Below the pieces are notes generated by a model, which was not told the DNA's origin, did not search any database, and worked only from the letters and a program-made list of their open reading frames with translations. Position numbers and translations under genes: made by a program. Positions 36,262 through 45,654 of a stretch of DNA of 64,000 nt are shown here, in pieces. The stretch covers positions 1-64,000 of the forward strand of contig JAHLLK010000009.1 in assembly GCA_020444165.1 (NCBI GenBank), in the 5' to 3' direction. The DNA comes from Deltaproteobacteria bacterium (lineage in GTDB: Bacteria > Desulfobacterota > Desulfarculia > Desulfarculales > Desulfarculaceae). How positions within the stretch are numbered: the stretch's first letter is position 1; every line of letters starts with the position of its first letter.

Positions 36262-37281
36262 ATGTCTTTGTTGGGTTTGACATCCACGGTGCCGGTGGAG
36301 GTGGTATTGGCGGCGGGTTTGGCGCCGGTGGATTTGAACAATCGTTTTGTCACGCACCTGGCGCCTTGGGAGCTGGTGACCCGGGCGGAGGAGCTGGGTC
36401 TGCCGCGGACCTTGTGCGCCTGGATCAAGGGGATATTCGCTTGGTTGTTGGAGCACCCGGAGGTGGAGCAGGTGGTGGGCATCACCCAGGGCGACTGCTC
36501 CAATACGCACGCCTTGTTGGAGCTTTTGCACTTGGCCGGGCGGCGGGTGTTGACCTTTGACTATCCGCCGGACCGTGGTTTGGCGCGCATGGAGCGGGAA
36601 CTGGCGCGGTTCGCCGAGGCTTTGGGGGCGGACCTGGGGCGGGCCGAGGAGATCCGGCGCGAGCTGCTGCCGCTCCGGCACGATTTGGCGCGCCTGGACG
36701 AGATGACCTGGCAGGAGGGCCGGATCACGGGCTGGGAGAACCATCTGTGGCTGGTGTCCTCCAGCGATTTTGACGGCGATCCCGGGGTGTTCCACGCCCG
36801 GCTGCGGGAGTTTTTGGGGCAGGCGGCCGAGCGGGCCCCGCGGGAGGGACGGCCGCGGCTGGGAGTGCTGGGGGTGCCCACCATCATCACCGGGCTGCAC
36901 GAGGCCCTGGAGGAGTTGGGCGCGGCGGTGGTGTTCAACGAGGTGCCCCGCCAGTTCGCCCTGCTGCCCGCACCCGAGGCGGCGCCCGACTCCCTGGCCG
37001 GGGATTACCTCCGCTACACCTATCCCTATGACGTGTTCGGCCGCCTGGCGGACATCCGGCAGCAGGCGCGGCTGCGGCGCCTGGACGGGCTTATTCATTA
37101 CACCCAGACCTTTTGCTACCGGCAGGTGCAGGACCTCGCCTTGCGTCAGGTGCTGGACCTGCCTATCCTGACCTTGGAGGGCAACCAGCCCGGCCCGGTG
37201 GACGGCCGCACGCGGCTCCGGCTGGAAGCTTTTCTGGAGATGCTGGCCGGCGGGGATAATTCTGGTATGGTAGACGAGTGA
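36262..37281 (+). CDS. 2-hydroxyacyl-CoA dehydratase D-component (HgdB) family protein
   Basis: A 339-aa protein of the HgdB/BcrC/FldB family, whose members hold a [4Fe-4S] cluster and form radical-based dehydratases or reductases. The N-terminus LTSTVPVEVVLAAGLAPVDLN is diagnostic; candidate cluster cysteines are C52 (TLCAW), C79 (TQGDCSN) and a C near 287 (TFCYRQ). No partner subunit or HgdC-type activator ATPase is encoded nearby, so it may be a stand-alone member of unknown reaction or work with subunits elsewhere. Wobble G/T use in the first third (many TTG, GGT) differs slightly from neighbours. The next gene follows after 50 nt. Confidence 0.82.
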   Translation: MSLLGLTSTVPVEVVLAAGLAPVDLNNRFVTHLAPWELVTRAEELGLPRTLCAWIKGIFAWLLEHPEVEQVVGITQGDCSNTHALLELLHLAGRRVLTFDYPPDRGLARMERELARFAEALGADLGRAEEIRRELLPLRHDLARLDEMTWQEGRITGWENHLWLVSSSDFDGDPGVFHARLREFLGQAAERAPREGRPRLGVLGVPTIITGLHEALEELGAAVVFNEVPRQFALLPAPEAAPDSLAGDYLRYTYPYDVFGRLADIRQQARLRRLDGLIHYTQTFCYRQVQDLALRQVLDLPILTLEGNQPGPVDGRTRLRLEAFLEMLAGGDNSGMVDE

Positions 37282-37331
37282 GTTTTTCCACGGCAAGCGC
37301 ACTGATTACGAGCAGATAGCTGGAGAATGGC

Positions 37332-38393
<1,062 letters not shown>

Positions 38394-38395
38394 TC

Positions 38396-38632
38396 ATGGC
38401 TGCCCCAACGCGCGCGGAAGTGGAACAGGCCCTTGAGGCGGTGCGGCCGGAGCTGGTGAAGCACGGCGGCAACGTGGACCTGCTGGGAGTCAACGACCAG
38501 GGCGTGGTGCTGGTGCGCCTCACCGGAGCCTGCCAGGGCTGCAAATCCGCCTCGGTGACCACCAAGGAGATCATCGAGAAGGGTCTGGTGGCCAAGCTGC
38601 CGGGGATTTTGCGGGTGGAAGCGGTGATGTGA
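38396..38632 (+). CDS. NifU C-terminal domain protein (Fe-S scaffold)
   Basis: A 78-aa stand-alone NifU_C domain: EQALEAVRPELVKHGGNVDLLG at the N-terminal half and the cluster-binding C46-x2-C49 in GACQGCKSASVT. Such proteins (NfuA-like without the A-type domain) hold a [4Fe-4S] cluster between two subunits. GGAGG lies 7 nt before ATG 38396. Last gene of the operon; a strong terminator follows 40 nt later. Confidence 0.93.
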   Translation: MAAPTRAEVEQALEAVRPELVKHGGNVDLLGVNDQGVVLVRLTGACQGCKSASVTTKEIIEKGLVAKLPGILRVEAVM

Positions 38633-38671
38633 TTCTGGGCTGATTGCTCAGACAGAACCTAGTGTAATCGA

Positions 38672-38708
38672 CAGTCCCAGCCGCGACGCGGTTGGGACTG
38701 TTTATTTT
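38672..38708 (+). terminator. Intrinsic terminator after the NifU-like gene
   Basis: CAGTCCCAGCCG and CGGTTGGGACTG form a 12-bp stem (one G-U) with loop CGACG, followed by TTTATTTT at 38701-38708. It marks the end of the native operon and the left edge of the AT-rich island. Confidence 0.9.
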
Positions 38709-38934
38709 CCAAGGGAATATCTCTTTCAGACCTTCCTAGACGGCGTGAATGATTTTAAACCAGGCCCGGTAAAGATCGAAAATGAAAGGGCAGCCCAAAC
38801 AAACATACCCGTTCGGAGGCGATGGTTAGGCGAATACTATCACTGTACAAGTCGTCTTATTCTGACAAGGTGTTCTTTTTGGACAAGAACAGCACAACTA
38901 ATCACTTGCCCACGTTTCATAGCGTTAAGAAGCG

Positions 38935-41004
38935 CTATTGTTTTAGTGGAGCGCTCAAGCTCTCAACTAATTCTTGAAGTTCAGGATCATGTTTCGCTAT
39001 ACGCTGTAAAAGCTCTATTGTCGCCTCGCCGCCAAATTCAACTATTTGCCTAACTCTGTCATCGTCAGGATCAGGCGAAGCATTTTTCATCAATGCGGAA
39101 AGTAAAAATACATAGGCCTGGCGCGATTTTACAAAAATATCATTCCAGGTTCTTATTTCCATATCTTCACGCTTAGCCGCAAGCTTCATTCCGTTTGTCC
39201 CTATAAGTATACCTCGAAGTTCAGTTTCAGGGTAAATACGTTCGAGATGAGTCATATAGGCACCAAGTTGTTCACGATTATTGTAATTAAGATCATTTCC
39301 TGGATGCTTTATTTCAACAACGACGATTTCCTGATAATCCTGCATTGATAGGAAAACGAAATCAGCCCTATCATTCTCATCAGCCCCAACGTTTGTAGAA
39401 TCAACGCGCGTGGGCATTAATCCTCTATTTTCTGCTTCCATTACTGTTTTTTTCAAAGTTTGATTTGCTGTTAATCGTTCCATTTCCGGCTCTAATATCC
39501 ACGGAAAAACCTCTATTAATTTTTGTAAATCTGGTTCTTTTCCATAGGTTATCAAGTCATGAAGCAAAGTCAAAGCATATGCTCTTTGAGCAAACGTAAC
39601 GGCTAAACTCAACGATTCTGGAACAGCATTTTCGTTAAGTTTGCTCACAATTAGCGCCATTTCGTTGCCAACAGGATTAGGTAACTCCTGAATGTTATCC
39701 CATAGTTCTTTTATCAGCTTACGCATCGGGCGATGAACCCATGCTTGTGTCACTGCAACAGTAAGGTTGTTTTTTGCCTCCTCGTCCTTTCCCAAGTTTG
39801 GAGTAACCTGGCTAAGCAAGGCGACTATCGCATCTTTCTCAATATTTGTCACCTTAGGCACCATTTTGCCTTCAATCTGTCTATCCAATCGTTCTGCGAT
39901 CTCTTCCTTCTCTTTCTCTCGCTTCCATTGTTCGTATTGTGTTATCCATTTACGAGTCTTGGCTTGACCCCATTCATAGAGTATGGTTGCCTTCTCATTA
40001 TCCCAGTCAATTGAAGTTCTGTCTGTTGATGCCAAATCCTCCATTTGTTCATCTAGAAAGTCAGCCTCTAAGACTCCGTACATGTAGCGCGTATAAACTT
40101 CTCTACCCTTTAACCCAAATGAAAAAGGACGATCTTGTGCAATTTTTCCATGAGCAAAAACTCCTACCCCTGCTTGATCTTGTGGCCAATCAGCTTTTTT
40201 TACGAAACCTACCCAATAACTGACTTCACCTAAATCTCCAACGTCTTCTGTGGTCTTACCATCAGCAGGTATCCTGAAATCAAAGTCAGGAAGTGCTTCG
40301 TTTTCCGTAACCCGTACATCATTAACAAACACGGCAAAATCTGGACGAACCAACGTTACAGTAAATCTCCTTCCCATTGATTCTACTATTTTTTGTTGGT
40401 CAATTTTTCTTTTTACAGATAAGTTCTTCAATAAGATAATTGTTCCAGTTGAACCGTTAAGCCTATCCAGAAATGCTGATATTATTCCGGTTTTGTCTGC
40501 CGTTTTATCAAGCTCGCTAATCTCCGAATCAAAACAGAAAATTTCGGGAGTATAACTCGCACCTCCCTGTCTTTTAAGATCACTCAAGTTCATCGAAAAC
40601 CAAGTAACCCGTTTGGTTGCTTGTTGATCGACACTAATCGTAAACACATCAACCGTAGTTGCTATACCAAAAGGCGCCAGTTTTCCAAGACCTTTTCTAC
40701 CCATAAGATATCGACCTCCAGCCGATTTTATCTTAGGGTTATCAAGCGGTCTTTTGGCCTTACCTATTATCATGTAGTCATTTACCAATACCTCTTTTGT
40801 CATACCACAACCGTTATCACAAACAGCAACTAACCGTTCTTCGGTTGCTTCATCCTGGACCAAGTAAACCCACACTTTTGTAGCATCCGCATCCCATGCA
40901 TTAGCCACTAGTTCTGCCAGAACGTTAGTGGGTCGATTCTGGTAAAGCTTTAAACCAAGATGTTCTACGACATTGTGGTCGTATTTCAAAACAAGCTCAG
41001 ACAT
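38935..41004 (-). CDS. GHKL (MutL/MORC-like) ATPase fused to a PD-(D/E)xK nuclease, putative restriction enzyme
   Basis: A 689-aa protein with an N-terminal Bergerat-fold ATPase: E31/N35/D38 in LAELVANAWDADA, DNGCGM (D63) and GRKGLGKLA (102-110), then a transducer-like region to about 330 and a long helical middle. The C-terminal part (about 540-640) shows D548 in RADFVF and E564-x-K566 in VVEIKHP, followed by Q in NREQLGAY, the PD-(D/E)xK nuclease pattern. Iyer and co-workers described MORC/MutL-like ATPases in bacterial restriction-modification loci beside methylases and Vsr, and this gene matches that layout. It is likely the restriction component. It starts 20 nt after the vsr stop. Confidence 0.82.
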   Translation of the reverse strand: MSELVLKYDHNVVEHLGLKLYQNRPTNVLAELVANAWDADATKVWVYLVQDEATEERLVAVCDNGCGMTKEVLVNDYMIIGKAKRPLDNPKIKSAGGRYLMGRKGLGKLAPFGIATTVDVFTISVDQQATKRVTWFSMNLSDLKRQGGASYTPEIFCFDSEISELDKTADKTGIISAFLDRLNGSTGTIILLKNLSVKRKIDQQKIVESMGRRFTVTLVRPDFAVFVNDVRVTENEALPDFDFRIPADGKTTEDVGDLGEVSYWVGFVKKADWPQDQAGVGVFAHGKIAQDRPFSFGLKGREVYTRYMYGVLEADFLDEQMEDLASTDRTSIDWDNEKATILYEWGQAKTRKWITQYEQWKREKEKEEIAERLDRQIEGKMVPKVTNIEKDAIVALLSQVTPNLGKDEEAKNNLTVAVTQAWVHRPMRKLIKELWDNIQELPNPVGNEMALIVSKLNENAVPESLSLAVTFAQRAYALTLLHDLITYGKEPDLQKLIEVFPWILEPEMERLTANQTLKKTVMEAENRGLMPTRVDSTNVGADENDRADFVFLSMQDYQEIVVVEIKHPGNDLNYNNREQLGAYMTHLERIYPETELRGILIGTNGMKLAAKREDMEIRTWNDIFVKSRQAYVFLLSALMKNASPDPDDDRVRQIVEFGGEATIELLQRIAKHDPELQELVESLSAPLKQ

Positions 41005-41024
41005 AATATCTATCCCCCACGAGA

Positions 41025-41486
41025 CTAGTTTGATTTTTGTTTCTTGTTAAACTGGCGCTTTATTCGTCTTATTACGTTATCGGAATTAGAGACCAATTGG
41101 CATTCCCATATCCTTATTACTGTCCACCCATCACTCCTAAGTTGCCTATCAACACGGTTATCCCGACGACGATTACCCTTAATTTTAATTTCCCAAGCTA
41201 CAGAATTGCTTTTTGGTTTTATATTTCTTTTTCCGCAATTGTGACCGTGCCAAAAACAGCCATTTACAAAAACAGCAACTTTTAATTCAAGCCAAGCAAA
41301 GTCTGGCGTGCCGGGTAGTGGCTCATGCCTGCTCCATCCAGTCACGCCGGCTTTCTCCAACAAGCCTGCAAGCCTCACCTCTGTAGTTTTATTCCCGCGG
41401 CTTTTTACGCGGGACATTAGTTGGCTTCTACTCAACCCCCCAAAGGTAGTAGGGCCTATTTCTTCTGTTTTAGGCCAATCGCCCAT
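41025..41486 (-). CDS. vsr: Very short patch repair (Vsr) endonuclease
   Basis: Strand-specific nicking enzyme for T:G mismatches made by deamination of 5-methylcytosine. The 153-aa protein has LSRSQLMSRVKSRGNKTTEVRLA, catalytic D62 in PGTPDFAW, and the zinc/active-site block VFVNGCFWHGHNC, with C129 in RIWECQL. All expected residues appear present. Its start overlaps the end of the methyltransferase gene by 17 bp, so it is co-translated with the enzyme whose mutagenic side effect it corrects. An MGDWPK N-terminal extension of about 14 residues precedes the conserved part. Confidence 0.95.
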   Translation of the reverse strand: MGDWPKTEEIGPTTFGGLSRSQLMSRVKSRGNKTTEVRLAGLLEKAGVTGWSRHEPLPGTPDFAWLELKVAVFVNGCFWHGHNCGKRNIKPKSNSVAWEIKIKGNRRRDNRVDRQLRSDGWTVIRIWECQLVSNSDNVIRRIKRQFNKKQKSN

Positions 41487-42564
41487 CTTCTACCAGAAGT
41501 CCGTCAAATACTTTCCTTGCCACTGCTTCGGCGAACATGCATGGAAGAGCATTTCCTATTTGGTTGCACACTACTTCCATATAATCAGTATCGAAAAAGT
41601 AAGCCAGGGGAAATGTTTGTAAAAGTGCCGCCTCTCGCACCGATAAGGTTCTATCTTCTTCGGGATGCCCGAACCGACCTTTGCTAAGTGTTGTACAGCC
41701 CCCCGTGATTGTTACAGAAGGTTGATCCCAACTTAATCTCCCATAAGTATTAGAAAACCCGGCCTTTCCGCTTTTGTGGCAGTTGGCCCTAATGTTTTCG
41801 GGCAAATCAAGATTTGACTTTCCTGGAGAGGCCATCTGTAATCGCATTTTATTTTGTGGAGATAAATTTCTAACTATGTGCCAGTTATACCTTTGAGGTC
41901 CTCCGGCATTTCTTGCCTGTTCCAAAGAAAGCGGAGTGGGCAGCCCCGTGATAGTATCCTGCAAGGTACGCCAAGGCAAGAGACCCTCTTTACCATTTTT
42001 ACTATGTGTTCTTTCAGGCAATAAAATGTCAAACCCTAGTCCCGCCACCAAGACCAATCTGAGTCTAGTTTGAGGCACCCCGAAATCAGCAACCTGCAAA
42101 ATATCGTAATTTGACTTATACCCTAGAGTTTTCAAAATGCTCAAGAATTCTTCGAATAGGTATTTCCCCTTGTTTACAAGCCCCGGAACGTTTTCCATCA
42201 TGATTGCTAATGGCATAGTTTTTTCTATTACTCGCGCCATTTCAATCACTAATCTGTTCCGGGGGTCGTCTCTTCTCCACTTGGAAGTTAAGCTAGAAAA
42301 ACCTTGACAAGGTGGACAGCCTGCAATCAGATCGATTCTTTCATTTTTAGAAAAACTTGCTAAATCATTTTCATCTAATTCTTCAACCCCTTTCAATAGA
42401 CATCGCACCTCAGGGTGGTTTGCCACATAAGTGGCTCTTGCGCGTTCGTCTAGCTCAACTGCTCCCACAACATTAAAACCAGCATTTTTTAGCCCTAAAG
42501 TTAACCCTCCAGCTCCGCTGAATAGATCCAATGCGGTTTTGTTTTTGTTTTTTGGCTTTTTCAT
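41470..42564 (-). CDS. DNA (cytosine-5-)-methyltransferase
   Basis: C5-cytosine methyltransferase of 364 aa with the ordered motifs: I LDLFSGAGGLTLGL (13-26), IV AGCPPCQGFS with catalytic C86, VI MMENVPGLV, VIII QTRLRLVLVA, IX SVREAALLQTFP and X NQIGNALPC. The region between VIII and IX (about 175-265) holds the target recognition domain, which is short; its target sequence cannot be read from the protein. First gene of the island unit, preceded by a plausible promoter. It protects host DNA from the downstream ATPase-nuclease. Confidence 0.95.
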   Translation of the reverse strand: MKKPKNKNKTALDLFSGAGGLTLGLKNAGFNVVGAVELDERARATYVANHPEVRCLLKGVEELDENDLASFSKNERIDLIAGCPPCQGFSSLTSKWRRDDPRNRLVIEMARVIEKTMPLAIMMENVPGLVNKGKYLFEEFLSILKTLGYKSNYDILQVADFGVPQTRLRLVLVAGLGFDILLPERTHSKNGKEGLLPWRTLQDTITGLPTPLSLEQARNAGGPQRYNWHIVRNLSPQNKMRLQMASPGKSNLDLPENIRANCHKSGKAGFSNTYGRLSWDQPSVTITGGCTTLSKGRFGHPEEDRTLSVREAALLQTFPLAYFFDTDYMEVVCNQIGNALPCMFAEAVARKVFDGLLVEDGRLA

Positions 42565-42649
42565 TTCGTCAACAAGAGGTCAGTTGGCAATAATGGTTCC
42601 GAGCATATTACATTTGCCTGCAAGACTGCATATTATTACCAGCAACAAT

Positions 42650-42678
42650 AACATAATCTGTCATTAATAGTTTGACAA
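42650..42678 (-). promoter_or_regulatory. Predicted promoter of the restriction-modification unit
   Basis: On the minus strand TTGTCA (42673-42678), a 17-nt spacer and TATGTT (42650-42655) lie 86 nt upstream of the methyltransferase ATG, in AT-rich sequence between the gene and the IS relic. Confidence 0.45.
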
Positions 42679-42718
42679 ATACAAAACTAGCTTAACATAT
42701 TATGACAATACTCTGATT

Positions 42719-43035
42719 TTCCCCCGTTTTGGTGGGCACCAGGTTAAGCAGCTACATTGGGGACCTAAAACTGAACCGGGCTCAAACAGCCCAGCGCCGG
42801 ATGCCTGCGGCCATGATATGAAACCGGCTCTCCATAGGACTTCTTCCACCTGCCCAAGAAGGTTTCCGCGGCTGCCAAGATCTTTGGCAGCCTGCACCAG
42901 GCTCAGGCTGCCTTCCATCACCAATCTAACACCTTCCAGCTTAAACTGCCGGGTGCACTCCCGGCGAATATGGCCCATGGGACACTTTCAAGCGTATTAT
43001 TCACGCTTTTCGATATATCCACAATATCGGGGGAA
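42719..43035 (-). mobile_element. IS3-family relic with internal deletion (317 bp)
   Basis: Imperfect terminal inverted repeats of 17 bp (42719-42735 and 43019-43035, 14 of 17 matching, both with TTCCCCCG then GTGG) bracket a remnant. On the minus strand it starts with the beginning of an IS3-type OrfA and ends with the last residues of OrfB, the middle of the transposase being lost. No clear target duplication was seen. It lies between the restriction-modification genes and the VWA gene, and could be mobilised in trans as a MITE-like element (inference). Confidence 0.8.
42765..42978 (-). pseudogene. Fused fragment of IS3-family transposase OrfA and OrfB
   Basis: The N-terminal part (MGHIRRECTRQFKLEGVRLV, then AAKDLG) matches the helix-turn-helix start of IS3/IS911 OrfA. 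Shifting frame gives FLGRWKKSY, then at once YHGRRHPALGCLSPVQF before the stop at 42765-42767, the typical OrfB C-terminus. So at least one frameshift and a deletion of about 900 bp (relative to normal IS3 elements) have occurred. The DDE catalytic core is absent; no function is expected. Confidence 0.85.
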
Positions 43036-43049
43036 CTTCTAACTTCCCC

Positions 43050-44222
<1,173 letters not shown>

Positions 44223-45086
44223 TTACCAGCGGCTCCGCAGGTTCAGCCGGCTGCCGCCGCTGTTGCGGCTCACCGCCGCGGCCAGCACGTCCATGTCCTG
44301 CTCCTTCTTGATCAGCGCGCCGGCAAAGGGCAGCTCCTGCACCACCTTCTTGGGGTCCACCCCGCCGGCCAACAGGGCCTGGATCCAGTCCAGCAGCTCG
44401 CTGGTGCTGGGCTTCTTGCGGAAGCCCTCGATCTCCCGCAGCCAGTAGAAGGCCTTGAGCACCTCTTTGAGGAGCTTCTCCTCCAGGCCGGGGTAGTGCA
44501 CGCCCACGATGTCCCGCATCAGGGGCTCGTCCGGGAACTCGATGTAGTGGAACACGCAACGCCGCAGGAAGGCGTCGGGCAGCTCCTTCTCGGAGTTGCT
44601 GGTGATGACCACGATGGGCCGCTGTTCGGCCACCACGTTCTCCCCGGTCTCGGGGATGTGGAAACGCATCTCGTCCAGCTCGTTCAACAGGTCGTTGGGG
44701 AACTCCAGGTCGGCCTTGTCCACCTCGTCGATGAGGAGCACCACCCGCTCCGGGGCGGCAAAGGACTGGCCCAACTGGCCCAGGTGGATGTAGTGGCTGA
44801 TGTCCGCCACGTCGCCGCCGCCGAAACGCGAGTCGTTCAGGCGCTGCACGGTGTCGTAGATGTAGAGCCCATCCTTGGCCTTGGTGGTGGATTTGACGTT
44901 CCACACCAAAAGCTTTTTGCCCAGGCCGCGGGCGATGTTGTGGGCCAGGAGGGTCTTGCCCGTGCCGGGTTCGCCCTTGACCAAGAGCGGACGCCCCAGG
45001 GCGATGGACACATTGACCACGCCGCGGAGCGCGGGGGAAACGATATATTTGTCCGTACCGGTGAACTGGTCGAAATACTCTGACAT
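44223..45086 (-). CDS. MoxR-family AAA+ ATPase
   Basis: AAA+ ATPase of 287 aa with Walker A KGEPGTGKTLLA near 38-48, Walker B VVLLIDEVDKAD near 117, sensor 1 VITSNSEKELPD and arginine finger region AFLRRCVFHYIEFPD. Such ATPases pair with VWA proteins to remodel or activate protein complexes. ATG 45086 is chosen over upstream in-frame codons because AGGAG lies 5 nt before it. The VWA gene begins at the next base after its stop, so they form a two-gene operon. A promoter candidate lies at 45197-45225. Confidence 0.92.
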   Translation of the reverse strand: MSEYFDQFTGTDKYIVSPALRGVVNVSIALGRPLLVKGEPGTGKTLLAHNIARGLGKKLLVWNVKSTTKAKDGLYIYDTVQRLNDSRFGGGDVADISHYIHLGQLGQSFAAPERVVLLIDEVDKADLEFPNDLLNELDEMRFHIPETGENVVAEQRPIVVITSNSEKELPDAFLRRCVFHYIEFPDEPLMRDIVGVHYPGLEEKLLKEVLKAFYWLREIEGFRKKPSTSELLDWIQALLAGGVDPKKVVQELPFAGALIKKEQDMDVLAAAVSRNSGGSRLNLRSRW

Positions 45087-45196
45087 GGAGGCTCCTCCCA
45101 GGGCGGCGGACGGGCGCCGGCCAGGGGCTAGGGCGTGATCGCCAAGGTTGGGATTGGGGAGGCCAGGTTTGACTCCGGAAAAGGTAGCTGAATCAA

Positions 45197-45225
45197 TCAA
45201 TAGCCGCAAAGCCCAGTTCTGTCAA
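45197..45225 (-). promoter_or_regulatory. Predicted promoter of the moxR-VWA operon
   Basis: On the minus strand TTGACA (45220-45225), 17-nt spacer, TATTGA (45197-45202). The leader to ATG 45086 would be about 105 nt. The adjacent stretch 45230-45260 is strikingly AT-rich. The rest of the 322-nt divergent spacer (45087-45408) shows no gene. Confidence 0.5.
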
Positions 45226-45408
45226 GCTGAGTCGCTATTCATTATATCATTATAATATAGCTACTCCCACCCCCGTCCGGCCGGGGAGTTCCTTGACTTC
45301 AATTGGTAAAATTACGTAAAGTTACAGGCAAGTAGCCCTGACCGCCCGTAAGTCCGGAGAAGGGACGATTCCAACCCCCAGACCGCCAGTCCCTCCAAGG
45401 ATTCCCGT

Positions 45409-45642
45409 ATGTTGGGCCTAGCCAGCCTGGAGTTGGCCGTGGCTTTCTGGCTTTGTCTGGCGGCCGCCGGGGGTTGCGTGGCCTACGGCTGGGCCAAATG
45501 GGATGACCGGGGTCCCCTGTCCGAGGAGCTGCGGGACCTGGCCCGGTGGGCGCCTTCGCCCCCCTCCGGCCAGGAGACCCTCCGTTCTACCCCGGAGCCG
45601 CGCGCGGGCCGCCGCCTCTCCTCTCCAAAACTCCTGCCGTGA
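45409..45642 (+). CDS. Small single-helix membrane protein, symporter accessory-like
   Basis: A 77-residue protein. The first 30 residues (MLGLASLELAVAFWLCLAAA, then GGCVAYGWAKWDDRG) match the pattern of the 'symporter small accessory protein' group: MLG start, one hydrophobic helix, LC...C-x-YG-x2-W ending. Those short proteins are usually encoded just before a sodium:solute symporter, but here the following gene is a proline-rich membrane protein and no symporter is seen. The C-terminal 40 residues are a charged, disordered tail not typical of the group. AAGGA lies 7 nt before the ATG. Confidence 0.7.
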   Translation: MLGLASLELAVAFWLCLAAAGGCVAYGWAKWDDRGPLSEELRDLARWAPSPPSGQETLRSTPEPRAGRRLSSPKLLP

Positions 45643-45654
45643 AAGGTTGGGATC

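Larger units (their letters stand above)
38709..43035. other. AT-rich accessory island (restriction-modification cassette plus IS relic)
   Basis: Base and codon use change sharply here: codons such as AAA, ATT, TTA and GAA dominate, in contrast to the GC-rich flanks. The island starts after the terminator at 38708 and ends with the IS3-like relic at 43035, next to a normal GC-rich gene at 43050. It contains the ATPase-nuclease, vsr and dcm genes in one minus-strand unit. The stretch 38709-38934 contains no supportable gene. No tRNA, integrase or flanking direct repeats were found. Recent transfer is an inference from composition. Confidence 0.8.

Noticed and set aside
38745..39053. 102-codon plus-strand frame at the left edge of the island
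   Set aside because: It runs into the antisense of the ATPase-nuclease gene, has no ribosome binding site and resembles no protein.
42700..42978. 92-codon frame read as a complete small transposase gene
   Set aside because: Only the first 30-odd residues are OrfA-like; the rest is a frameshifted read of the OrfB end and the IS terminus, so it is a pseudogene.
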